The notes under the pieces were generated by a model, which saw nothing but the letters and a program-made list of their open reading frames with translations, was not told the DNA's origin and searched no databases. A stretch of 42,218 bases of DNA from Paraburkholderia mimosarum LMG 23256 = NBRC 106338 (GTDB lineage Bacteria > Pseudomonadota > Gammaproteobacteria > Burkholderiales > Burkholderiaceae). Location: NCBI RefSeq assembly GCF_000739815.1, contig NZ_BBJJ01000060.1, forward strand, positions 1 to 42,218, given 5' to 3'. How positions within the stretch are numbered: position 1 is the first letter of the stretch; each line of letters opens with the position of its first letter. Shown here in pieces: positions 24,953-32,817 of this stretch. The translations under genes and the position numbers were made by a program.

Positions 24953-25945
24953 ATGGCGTCCTCCACTTCCTCACGCGACCTCTTCGACCAACAGCGCCAG
25001 GATTGGCAGCGCGACCCCGTCGCCGCGTTCGATGCGTGGCTCGTCTCCCAGGACTTGCGCCGTTCTTCAGCGGATGTCTATCGCGTGCAGTGGGGCCGTT
25101 TTCTCGAATGGCTCGCGCTCAAGCGCAAAACCATCATGACGGTGGACACCGGCACGATCGCCGAATTCGTCGCGAGTCTCGAGGTAAAAAAGCCGCAGCG
25201 GCTTCGCTATCTGCGGCTCATCGAGCGCGTGCTCGATCATGTTCGCGAGATCGAACTCGCCTCCACGAATCCCGCGCGCTTCATCGCGCAGGACGGTGAA
25301 GCCGCATGGCGCAACGCGCGCGAGAACGAGCCGACCGGATTTCTCACGCCCGCCGAGCGCGCCGCGATCATCGGTCAGCTGTTCTCGCCGCTCGTCGAGC
25401 CATCGGCTGCGAAGCGATGGCGGGAACGCCGCGACCGGGCGCTCGTCGCGATCTTTCTTGGCGGTGGGTTGAAAACGGGCGACGCCATCGCGCTGACGCT
25501 CGACTGCGTGGCGATCGGCTCCGAAGCGGTCACGATCGAAGCCGCCAACCCGGTATTCACGCGCGTGGCGCGGCTCGCGCCGTTTGCGGTCGATGTGCTG
25601 GGCGCATGGCTCGAAGCGCGCCGGCTCGCGGGATTACCAGGCCAACTGGTGTTTCCTGGATCGCCTTCTGGACGCGCGATGCACAAGGCCACCGTACTGC
25701 GCGCAATCGACGCGCTGATGGAAGCCGCCGGCGTGGCGCAAACGCGCGCCGAGCGCGCAAGCCCGCAGACCTTGCGCAACACGTACGCGGCGGATCTCTT
25801 CGAGCGCGGATTCGATATCGATCAGGTCGGGCAGTGGCTCGGTTTCCTGCAGCCGATTTCCGCCGGGCGGCTTCATCGCGCATGGAAGACATGGGCGGAA
25901 CGCGAGGCCTTGAATCCGAATTCCGCCGAGAGCGACAAGGCGTGA
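24953..25945 (+). CDS. Tyrosine-recombinase-fold protein lacking catalytic residues
   Basis: A 330-residue protein with the two-domain plan of XerC/XerD: SAM-like N-terminal domain (about 22-112: AFDAWLVSQDLRRSSADVY, QWGRFLEWL) and a catalytic-type domain (about 130-320). The active site is eroded. The first Arg is Lys174 in LGGGLKTGD (normally GLRxxE); the HxLR motif reads QTLR (Gln272, Arg275); its following His is Asn276; the LGH box is LGF (Phe298); and there is no tyrosine after Tyr278, so the nucleophile is missing. It should bind DNA but not cleave it. The start is ATG 24953 or 24944; a TATAAT at 24915-24920 supports an independent promoter. Its place next to the origin genes suggests a role in replication or segregation, but that is inference. 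Confidence 0.85.
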   Translation: MASSTSSRDLFDQQRQDWQRDPVAAFDAWLVSQDLRRSSADVYRVQWGRFLEWLALKRKTIMTVDTGTIAEFVASLEVKKPQRLRYLRLIERVLDHVREIELASTNPARFIAQDGEAAWRNARENEPTGFLTPAERAAIIGQLFSPLVEPSAAKRWRERRDRALVAIFLGGGLKTGDAIALTLDCVAIGSEAVTIEAANPVFTRVARLAPFAVDVLGAWLEARRLAGLPGQLVFPGSPSGRAMHKATVLRAIDALMEAAGVAQTRAERASPQTLRNTYAADLFERGFDIDQVGQWLGFLQPISAGRLHRAWKTWAEREALNPNSAESDKA

Positions 25946-25993
25946 AAGGCAGCACGGGCCGGCGGTTTCGCATGGAACATGCGACACGACCCT

Positions 25994-26080
25994 CTCCCGT
26001 AAAAGCTCACTGGCCGGGCCCGCGGGGATGCTCCATCCACGCCGGGCTGCCGGCTTCCCGGCTCCCGTAAACGCTCACCT
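25994..26080 (-). repeat. Two outlying iteron-like elements next to the kfrA-like gene
   Basis: Reverse-orientation copies at 25994-26012 (ctcccgtaaaagctcactg) and 26062-26080 (ctcccgtaaacgctcacct), start-to-start 68 bp. The second touches the stop codon of the kfrA-like gene (TCA at 26080-26082). Both share CCGTAAA in place of CCGAAAA, matching the TTTACGGGAG variant at 27681 in the origin. Confidence 0.7.
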
Positions 26081-27282
26081 CAAGCGCGTTCGCGCGCAGC
26101 GTTGGCCGCCATGAAGCGCGCGTACGCCCCCAGCTTCGACACCGCCGTTCCCGATGTGTAGTCACACTCGGGGCACGTGAACTCGAAACCATCGTCCATT
26201 TCAGACAACTCTGGTTCCCCTTCGTGGCAGTTAGGACACCGCGCCGGTAAGGCGACGTGTCCATCCGCCACCGTACCGAGGCTCGCGAGTTCCGCTTCCG
26301 AGAGCCGCCCGGCTTCGGCCAGCGAACACAACACCGCCGCGACAGAAGCATCGAGTCCCTGCTGACCGCGCAAGGCGGCGACCTCCCGGGTCAAAACTTC
26401 GACTTCGTCGGAACGCTCACGCAGCACCGCATCGAGCCGGTCCGCGCGAGCCTTCGCCGTCGCCAGCTGCTGGATGAAATCGAACTCCTTCTTGCTGGCG
26501 TCGCGCTGGGTCGCCTGCCAGGTCGCCGACATCGTGCGCAGGGAATCGAGTTCGACGAGCATCGGTTTCACGCGCCGCTCGGCCTCGGCAAGCGCGTCCT
26601 TGATTTGCTGCGCATAGTGCTCAGTGCTCTTGCGCATCTCTTCGTGCAGGCCGTCGATGCGATCACGCAATCCCGCATTGGTGGTCTGTTCCGACTCGAT
26701 CCGCTTGCGCAGCGACTCGTTTTCGGCCTCGAGGCGCTGGATTTGCACCGCGAGGTTGCCGTGTGCCAGCACGTCTTGCGCGGATGCAGTAGCGAGCTGA
26801 CTTTCCAGTTCGCGCACACGGACAAAAGCCGCTTCGATACGGGCTTCACTACGCTGCAGCATTTCATCTGCCGCCGCACGGCGGGCTTCGGCATCCCGGA
26901 CGGCCTGCTCGGCATCGAGGCGCCCGGCTTCGAACTCGGCACGTTCTGCCTTCAGCGCATCGGCCGCAAGCGTCAGCGCTTCTTCGAAAAGCGCGCCAAG
27001 CAATTCACCCGCGCGTTCCTCCAGTGCGGGCGGGATGGACCCCACGCCCGCACGCACTTTCGACGTCGCGCGGATGCGTTGCCAGAAAAGCTCGATGTCC
27101 TTGGGAATGTCGCTCGCGCTGCCTGTCTGTGTCAGCTCACGGACAGCGGCCATCGACGGTTTGATCTCGAAGTCGAAAAACAGCCGTTTGCAGGCATGCA
27201 GAGATAGGTCTTGCCGGCGTGCGCCGTTTTTGCGCAATTGATCGAGCTCTTCGCGGATTGCCTGGCGGTCTTGGTCTCTCAC
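26080..27282 (-). CDS. KfrA-like coiled-coil DNA-binding protein with C-terminal zinc ribbon
   Basis: A 400-residue protein. The N-terminal 100 residues resemble the KfrA N-terminal DNA-binding domain of IncP plasmids (REELDQLRKNGARRQDLSL, SMAAVRELTQTGSASDIPKDIELFW). Residues about 105-315 form an almost unbroken coiled coil. A C-terminal zinc ribbon follows near 355-385: CPNC, 18 residues, CPEC. Classic KfrA has the first two parts and acts as an autorepressor and plasmid-stability filament; the zinc ribbon is an addition. The start is GTG 27282, with GAGAAG upstream. A -10-like TATGAT is present on the minus strand at 27317-27312. Its 3' end abuts an outlying iteron. A role in segregation or origin organisation is inferred from family and position. 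Confidence 0.85.
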   Translation of the reverse strand: MRDQDRQAIREELDQLRKNGARRQDLSLHACKRLFFDFEIKPSMAAVRELTQTGSASDIPKDIELFWQRIRATSKVRAGVGSIPPALEERAGELLGALFEEALTLAADALKAERAEFEAGRLDAEQAVRDAEARRAAADEMLQRSEARIEAAFVRVRELESQLATASAQDVLAHGNLAVQIQRLEAENESLRKRIESEQTTNAGLRDRIDGLHEEMRKSTEHYAQQIKDALAEAERRVKPMLVELDSLRTMSATWQATQRDASKKEFDFIQQLATAKARADRLDAVLRERSDEVEVLTREVAALRGQQGLDASVAAVLCSLAEAGRLSEAELASLGTVADGHVALPARCPNCHEGEPELSEMDDGFEFTCPECDYTSGTAVSKLGAYARFMAANAARERA

Positions 27283-27428
27283 GTTCGTCTTCTCGGCAGG
27301 GGAGTGGACGAATCATAACAAATTACGTTCTATTTGCTACGCTTTTCGAATTGAAGGCTGCGCAAGCCGGCGCAGCAGTCCTCAAGCGCGGTTTTACAAC
27401 GCCAGTGACAGGCTTCCACGGAGCAATT

Positions 27429-27515
27429 GCGTGAAACAAATTGAACTTCGCAACGTAAACCGTTGTAAATATGCTGTTTTTCGGATGAATTTTACTGCGA
27501 TGCGTTGTTTCACGC
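27429..27515. repeat. Inverted repeats left of the iteron field
   Basis: Perfect 11-bp arms GCGTGAAACAA (27429-27439) and TTGTTTCACGC (27505-27515) are separated by 65 bases; inside is a second inverted repeat CAACG-TAAAC-CGTTG (27451-27465). The interval 27283-27680 is AT-richer than its surroundings and has no convincing gene (a GTG frame from 27431 looks like chance). Possible binding site for the KfrA-like protein or another origin factor. Confidence 0.5.
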
Positions 27516-27680
27516 GAGCAGAACAGAGGCGTCGCGGCAGCGAGGTGGGGAATAGTGAATTTTTAAGCCGCTCACAGGGAGTCATCGTGCTTGAGAGTCA
27601 TAAAAGTAAACACCCTTGATACCAGTTAAAAACGTTAACGCCATGGCAAACCCTTACCTGGCGGGCGTTTTCGACCGGTC

Positions 27681-29010
27681 AGGTGAAGCTTTACGGGAGC
27701 CTGGGTGAGCGGGTGCGGGAAAGTCCGGTGAAGGGCTTCGGGACGATGGGTGAGCCGGTGCAGGAAAGAACGTGAGCGGGTTCGGGATCGAGGCGATTCT
27801 TGACTGCTGCGCAAGGGTGAGAGGATGCGGGAGGCCGCCCCCGGACCGGTCACGGTTGGCAGTCCTCGCCGCGATAGTTACGTGAAACGCAACGGTGAGC
27901 GGATTCGGGGCCGCGGATTGGCGCCACTTTTGTGCGAGATCAGGGTGCTGCGAGGCATGCGGTGAGAAGAATCGGGAAAAAATACGGATCGAAGGTGAAG
28001 CTTTTCGGGAGCGGAAGGCCGAAACCTGATGAAATGGGCGCTTTCGCGCGCCATCGGTGAGCTTTTTCGGGAGGGTCATTGCAGGCCGGGCGGGCGGCTG
28101 TCCGGCCCGGATGCGTTTTCACAGGTTTTTTCGCCGCTAGAGGTGAGACTTTTCGGGAGTAGCCGCGGTGTCGCGTAGCCGGGTGGTTGCGCGGTCAAAC
28201 GTACGCAAAGGTGAGCGTTTTCGGGAGCTGCATTTAGACCCGTTGATGCCCTGGATGAGCAATTACGGGAGAAAGTTGGCGTTCACTACGCTGCAATGGC
28301 CGAGATTGCGCGGGTTCAGGCGGGGCGTTGTCGGCTCGGGATGTTGCACCGGTGAGGAAATTCGGGAGCATTTTCCCGCTGCTAGTTCGCTTCCCATTTG
28401 GGCCGTTGCTGCTTGAGGTGAGGTGATACGGGAGCAGCGCGATGGGTTTGCCGGCCTTCGATGCATGTGGATAAGTTACGGAATCTATTGAGCTTTTCTC
28501 TATGCCCGTTCAAATGGTGAGCGTTTCCGGGGGCGTTCGCCTCAGGGCTGCTGGACCGTCCTGTCGCACCGAAGGTGAGCGTTTTCAGGAGTATTCGCCA
28601 TCAGGCAGACGCGGCGACGGCGCTTTGAGGCCGACCGACACGGCGACCCTTTTTGGCTAATGGTGAGAATTTACGGGGGGCGATACGGGTTTTCGGACCT
28701 TCGGGAGGCCCATCTTTCGTCCGTTTTACCGAGAAAGAGGGTTTTGAGTCTAAACAGGAGGCACATTCAGCCTTTGCGGCGGCTTTGTGTCGTCAAGGCG
28801 AATATTTTTCGCTCAAAGGGAGGGCCGCCGGGATTCCGCCACCAGCAAAAGGGATTTTTCACTAGCCGGGAGAAATTTTTAAGGTGAGGGAATACGGGAG
28901 TCGTCATCGCCCGTTGACTCGAGCGGAAAAACACGGATCGTGCCGGATCGCGCGACACGCAAAGCACCCCGCCAGACGGGCGTCGGGCTAACGGTGAGCC
29001 GATACGGGGA
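27681..29010 (+). other. Replication origin of a secondary replicon: field of about 20 iterons
   Basis: Twenty 19-bp elements of the form nGGTGAGnnnnnTTCGGGAG, all on the plus strand, start at 27681, 27703, 27726, 27748, 27770, 27815, 27893, 27960, 27993, 28055, 28141, 28209, 28253, 28350, 28416, 28515, 28573, 28661, 28882 and 28992. The first five are 22-23 bp apart; most later distances are close to multiples of 11 bp (44, 66, 88, 99, 110, 221). This is the organisation of iteron origins bound by Rep_3 initiators. A perfect DnaA box (28466) and AT-rich stretches (28475-28515; 28780-28885) lie within it as candidate opening sites. No gene is predicted in the field; small frames here are chance. 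Confidence 0.88.
28466..28474 (-). promoter_or_regulatory. DnaA box inside the iteron field
   Basis: TGTGGATAA, the reverse complement of the consensus TTATCCACA. It is followed by AT-rich DNA (28475-28515), the usual neighbour of a DnaA site at an iteron origin. Confidence 0.75.
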
Positions 29011-29055
29011 GTCGTCGCGGTGAGCGGCGCACGCGATGCCTCCATCACCGGCAAT

Positions 29056-29086
29056 GGTGAGGGACGCCCTATAGACGCCTATCACC
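29056..29086. promoter_or_regulatory. Candidate repA operator (inverted half-iterons)
   Basis: GGTGA (29056-29060) faces TCACC (29082-29086), with further partial symmetry (GGGACGCC against GACGCC). A lone GGTGAGC half-iteron is at 29019. In Rep_3 systems, inverted partial iterons before the rep gene are bound by Rep dimers for autorepression. The site is 44 bases before the repA ATG. Confidence 0.5.
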
Positions 29087-29129
29087 ACAGGCGGTATCCT
29101 TTCGCGAAATTCTCTCCTCGATCCGACGC

Positions 29130-30488
29130 ATGGCCACGAAGCGCGTGAAAAAGACCGATGTGGTAAGCCCCAGCTCGGCGGAATTGCGCAAGGCCGTCGA
29201 GGCGATCGCGATCCAGCCGAAAAGCGGCAAGATCACCCTGCTGACCCGCAAGCTGTTCAACGTTCTCCTGGCCGTTGCCCAGCAGGCCGACGAGTCTGGC
29301 GATACCTATCGCGCGCTGCTTTCGGACATCGTCGCCAACTCGGCGTTCGATTCGAACGATACGGCGCTCGTAAAGGAGCATCTGCGCCGCATGGTGTCGG
29401 TGCAAGTCGAATGGAGCCAGGGCACATCGAGCCAGAAGCCCGGCCGCAAGTGGGGCATCTCCACGCTGATCGCGGACGCGGAAATTCTCGAAGATCCGCA
29501 AACGCGTCGCGTCTGGGTGGAATTCTCGTTTGCGCCGAAGATCAAGAAGAAGCTGCTGGACCCGGTCCAGTACGCGCGCCTGAGCCTGCAGTTCCAGAGC
29601 CAGTTGCGCAGCAGCGCAGGGCTGGCGCTATACGAGATCTGCGTGCGCTATCTCACGAATCCCAGCCATCTGACGATGCGCGAGACCTGGGAGTGGTGGC
29701 GCCCGATCCTCTCGGGCACGCCGGATACCGAAGCGGGCGACGAGGCCAAACGCGAATACAAGTATTTCAAGCGCGATTATCTACGGCCCGCGATCGCCGA
29801 AGTCAACGCGGTGACGAACATCTTCGTCGAGCTGATCGAACATCGCGAAGGGCGTCGTGTCGCCGAAATCCAGTTTCGCGTGACCGAGCGCAAGCAACCG
29901 ATGCTCGCGCTCGACGAGCACCCCAATGTGTTCGACAGTACGCTCGTCGACCGGATGGTCAAGATCGGCATTCCGCTCAAGGAAGCGCAATCGCTTTATG
30001 CCGACAGCGAGGAAAACCGCATCCGCGCCGCGCTGCAGTTGACCGAACAGCGTATGCGCAGCACGAGCTTGCCGCCGGTGCGCAGCGCCGCGGCGTTGTT
30101 CAAGGACGCGCTGAAGAAGGGCTATGCGCCGCCGGTCGAAACCGCGACGGGCGCCACGCCGGCGGTTGGCCGGTCAGCGGCCGCGTCCGTGACGGCGGAC
30201 GATCCGAAGGCGCGTCTGCTCGACGAGTACGCGGCTTATCGGCGCAAGGAGGCACGCTCGCTCTACGAGGAACAGGGCGACACAGAGCGCGAACTGGCGC
30301 GTCAGTCATTCGAGGCAGATGAACTGCCGGTACTGGGCGCACACTTGCGCGATGACTGGCGCCGCCGTGGGCTTGAATCGAAACTGGCAGACACGGCGTT
30401 TTTCGACTGGCTCGCACGCAAGACCTGGGGCGAACCGACCGACGGTGACCTTCTGGCGTTTACGCTCAGCCAGTCGCGCGCGGCCTGA
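29130..30488 (+). CDS. repA: Rep_3-family replication initiator of the secondary replicon
   Basis: Binds the iterons upstream and opens the origin. The 452-residue protein starts with a basic tail (MATKRVKKTD). A two-winged-helix Rep_3 body spans about 20-260: KITLLTRKLFNVLLAVAQQ, LKEHLRRMVSVQVEW-type strands, FSFAPKIKKKLLDPVQYARLSL, RSSAGLALYEICVRYLTN, and KREYKYFKRDYLRPAIAEVNAVTNI. The C-terminal 130 residues (after GYAPPVETATG) are an extra region ending EPTDGDLLAFTLSQSRAA, longer than plasmid Rep proteins of about 300 residues, as seen for initiators of Burkholderia secondary chromosomes. ATG 29130 lacks a clear Shine-Dalgarno site, perhaps to keep expression low. It is convergent with parB. 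Confidence 0.92.
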   Translation: MATKRVKKTDVVSPSSAELRKAVEAIAIQPKSGKITLLTRKLFNVLLAVAQQADESGDTYRALLSDIVANSAFDSNDTALVKEHLRRMVSVQVEWSQGTSSQKPGRKWGISTLIADAEILEDPQTRRVWVEFSFAPKIKKKLLDPVQYARLSLQFQSQLRSSAGLALYEICVRYLTNPSHLTMRETWEWWRPILSGTPDTEAGDEAKREYKYFKRDYLRPAIAEVNAVTNIFVELIEHREGRRVAEIQFRVTERKQPMLALDEHPNVFDSTLVDRMVKIGIPLKEAQSLYADSEENRIRAALQLTEQRMRSTSLPPVRSAAALFKDALKKGYAPPVETATGATPAVGRSAAASVTADDPKARLLDEYAAYRRKEARSLYEEQGDTERELARQSFEADELPVLGAHLRDDWRRRGLESKLADTAFFDWLARKTWGEPTDGDLLAFTLSQSRAA

Positions 30489-30530
30489 GCTGTCGCTGGG
30501 TAACAGCCTGACCTGACCATGAGCCGTGGG

Positions 30531-30553
30531 CCGCCCCATCCGATGCGGGGCGG
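30531..30553. terminator. Hairpin between convergent repA and parB
   Basis: Seven-base GC stem CCGCCCC/GGGGCGG with a 9-nt loop, 43 bases after the repA stop. There is no T-tract, so Rho-independent termination is uncertain. Confidence 0.4.
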
Positions 30554-30605
30554 TAAGGCGATCGCCGGCGGTCTGCCACAATGACCGCCAAGCGGTTTTC
30601 CAGCA

Positions 30606-31685
30606 TTATTTATTTTTCAGGATCTGCTCGATCTGCTGAAGAATCGAGTCACGTCGATCTTTGGTCAGGCCTTTCAGCCGCAGTTCCAGCCGGTCGTCGC
30701 CGTATGACTTCAGGTCGCCGACGGCCACACCATCCAGCTTGATCTCCAGCCGTTGTGCATAGCGCTGACGACCCGCGGGCTTCGGGCTTTCCTGCGCATT
30801 CGCCCGGCCTTTCACGATATCGGCCACCTGGCGCGTGCTCAGATCGTCGGCGACGATCCGGTTGATGAGACGCAGCGTGGCATCCGTTCCGCGCGCGCCG
30901 TGATAGCGCCCAACCTGGTAGGCCATGTTCGAGCCGAAGCGGTCCGGGCGCGCGACCATCTCCTGCATGACCGATTCCGGCAACTTGCCGATCGACAGCG
31001 CAACGGCAACGGTCGATTCGTCGAGTCCGAGATGATCGGCAAGTTCGCGCTGGCTCTGGAAATGTTTCTCGTCGATGAATCGCTTCCAAACGACCGCATT
31101 GTCGAAGACGGTTTGTGAGTCGCGCTGAACGTTCAGGTCGTAACCGAGCTTGTAGCTCTGAATGCCGATCGGCAGATCGACAACGATGGCTTTGACGACC
31201 TCCTTGTTTGCTTCTTTCAGTGCGCGCACCCGGCGCCCGCCATCGCTCACGTAGTAGCTTCCGGGCGCCGAATAGTCTGGTATCACGTGAATCGCCTGTT
31301 GCTGGCCTTGCTTTGCGAGGTTGACGGCAAGTTCAGCGATCGAAGCTTTCAGATAAAAATGACGAGGGTTGAAGGGGCTCGGCTTGATGTCCTTGAGAGG
31401 CAATTCGATGATTTGCCCCGGGCGGTAGCCGCGCGCCATGCGCCAGGCGCGGTATTCGGCCGACTCATTTTCGAGGCCCGGCGTGTCTTCGAGCGCCGGT
31501 GCGGCGGCAGGCTCGAAACCCGGCACAAGCGCAGGCTGGCTCGCATGTCCCGCGACCTCTCGCGTTTTTTGCGGGTCCTGGACGAGTCCATCGATGGCGT
31601 TCAGGCGATCGAGTGCGGTGCGCTTTTCGCTGCTTGTCGTATCAGGGCGTGCCTGAAAGCCTTTGGCGAACTGGGAGGGTTTCAT
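30606..31685 (-). CDS. parB: ParB centromere-binding protein
   Basis: CTP-dependent clamp that loads on parS and works with ParA to segregate the replicon. The 359-residue protein has an N-terminal region with a ParA-interacting tail (1-95), a ParB N-terminal domain (about 96-200: IELPLKDIKPSPFNPRHFY, GQQQAIHVIP, YYVSDGGRRVRALKEA with the GxRR motif as GGRRVRA), a helix-turn-helix (about 220-255: FQSQRELADHLGLDESTVAVALSIGKLPESV) and a C-terminal dimerisation part (KLDGVAVGDLKSYGDDRLEL). The arginine-rich CTP motif is seen as DGGRRVR. ATG 31685 has AAGGA upstream, which overlaps one parS. It follows parA by 24 bases. Confidence 0.95.
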   Translation of the reverse strand: MKPSQFAKGFQARPDTTSSEKRTALDRLNAIDGLVQDPQKTREVAGHASQPALVPGFEPAAAPALEDTPGLENESAEYRAWRMARGYRPGQIIELPLKDIKPSPFNPRHFYLKASIAELAVNLAKQGQQQAIHVIPDYSAPGSYYVSDGGRRVRALKEANKEVVKAIVVDLPIGIQSYKLGYDLNVQRDSQTVFDNAVVWKRFIDEKHFQSQRELADHLGLDESTVAVALSIGKLPESVMQEMVARPDRFGSNMAYQVGRYHGARGTDATLRLINRIVADDLSTRQVADIVKGRANAQESPKPAGRQRYAQRLEIKLDGVAVGDLKSYGDDRLELRLKGLTKDRRDSILQQIEQILKNK

Positions 31686-31693
31686 TCAGGGTC

Positions 31694-31709
31694 CTTTATG
31701 CGCATAAAG
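31694..31709. promoter_or_regulatory. parS site 1 (between parA and parB)
   Basis: Perfect 16-bp palindrome CTTTATGCGCATAAAG in the 24-base gap between the parA stop and the parB start. It contains the AAGGA ribosome site of parB in its left part on the minus strand. It resembles the chromosome-2 centromere of B. cenocepacia (GTTTATGCGCATAAAC, from memory). Confidence 0.88.
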
Positions 31710-32372
31710 TCAGGGAAGCATGGCCGCGATCTCGTCGGCGCATGCGCGCACTTCGACTGCGGCGAGGCGCGCGCCGCGGTCGTTCATTTGCAAAACTGTC
31801 TGGCCTAGCGCCATTGCCTGCTTGTACGCCTCGCGGGTTGGAATCTGCGTTCTTAGCAGTGGGAAGCCTAGTTCTTCGAGGGCGCGTTTCAGTTCGCGTG
31901 TAAGCATGCGCTTCTCTTCGGTCTTGTTCAGCAGGAATACGGCGCGCAGGTCTTCATTCATGACCTGGGCCTGCTGGATCAACTTGACGAGACCGACGCT
32001 CGACCAGTAATCGGCTGGGGACGATGAGGTGGGAATCACGGCGACAGTGGCGGCCAGCAGCACGACGCCGGAAACCTTCTCCGTGATCGACGGCGGGCAA
32101 TCCACGACGATCACGTCGTAGTCGTTGATGAACTTCTTGATCTCCCGATGAATCTGGCCGCCGGCTTCTGAGAGATTGACCACCGGAAACGGGATGCCGG
32201 TTTCGCCATCGGCTGACGCACTGGCCCAGTGTACCAATGTGTTTTGACCGTCGGCATCCACGACGAGAACTCGCTTCCCCTTCTCGTGAAATGCCGCGCC
32301 GAGATGCATCGCGATCGTGCTCTTGCCGACCCCGCCCTTTTGTTGCGTGACTGCGATTATCTCTGCTGCCAA
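31710..32372 (-). CDS. parA: ParA partition ATPase
   Basis: Walker ATPase that moves ParB-parS complexes over the nucleoid. Starting at TTG 32372 the protein has 220 residues, typical of the short ParA group without an N-terminal HTH. Motifs: deviant Walker A QQKGGVGKST near residue 9-18, A' VVDADGQN, Walker B VIVVDCPPS, and the C-terminal helical region YKQAMALGQTVLQMN. The frame is open to an earlier TTG at 32474, but 32372 is favoured: GGAG lies eight bases upstream and the product then begins MAAEIIAVTQQKGG, the normal ParA start. It is followed by parB in one operon, with parS sites between the genes and upstream. Confidence 0.94.
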   Translation of the reverse strand: MAAEIIAVTQQKGGVGKSTIAMHLGAAFHEKGKRVLVVDADGQNTLVHWASASADGETGIPFPVVNLSEAGGQIHREIKKFINDYDVIVVDCPPSITEKVSGVVLLAATVAVIPTSSSPADYWSSVGLVKLIQQAQVMNEDLRAVFLLNKTEEKRMLTRELKRALEELGFPLLRTQIPTREAYKQAMALGQTVLQMNDRGARLAAVEVRACADEIAAMLP

Positions 32373-32475
32373 TTGGTATTCTCCGCTTTTGCTAATAGCT
32401 TGGGATTCTACCTGGATTGTTTTTCGATTCAACGATTTTGATGCAATTCGTCGCTGAATTAGCCACACGGACAAG

Positions 32476-32491
32476 GTTTATGCGCATAAAG
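32476..32491. promoter_or_regulatory. parS site 2
   Basis: GTTTATGCGCATAAAG, differing from a perfect palindrome only at the last base, about 100 bases upstream of the parA start. The interval 32373-32817 contains no gene; it holds this site, site 3 and presumably the parA promoter. Confidence 0.85.
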
Positions 32492-32597
32492 CCCCGCGAC
32501 GGGCTAGGCAAATCACATCGTGGTTACATTCGGCATGCGCCATCGGCGCTGGTATTCACCTCGCCGGTGTTACTGATGCCGTCGTGCACCCGAGCGT

Positions 32598-32613
32598 CTT
32601 TATGCGCATAAAG
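32598..32613. promoter_or_regulatory. parS site 3
   Basis: Perfect palindrome CTTTATGCGCATAAAG, identical to site 1, 226 bases upstream of the parA start. Confidence 0.85.
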
Positions 32614-32817
32614 TCCGCAGACGCTCTCGGCCTAGGGTCTGTCCTCTACGGGTGACGTTGCCCGAATCGCACAAGAGGCCCGTTCCAGCGATTCGCCGTT
32701 AGCGACCGGATCGCGCCTACGCACACATCGTAAGTGGCCGGCACGCCAGCTAAAATCACAATTCTCGTCGGCTGTTCCCAATAGTCGCCCATCCCCCCTT
32801 CTCGCACGCCTGAAGTC

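Noticed and set aside
27505..27520. Chromosomal-type parS (TGTTTCACGTGAAACA)
   Set aside because: Only the left half (TGTTTCACG) is present; the right half deviates at several positions.
27431..27619. 62-residue GTG frame with a GGAG upstream, near the origin
   Set aside because: Start overlaps the inverted repeat, composition is unlike neighbouring genes, and no protein family is suggested.
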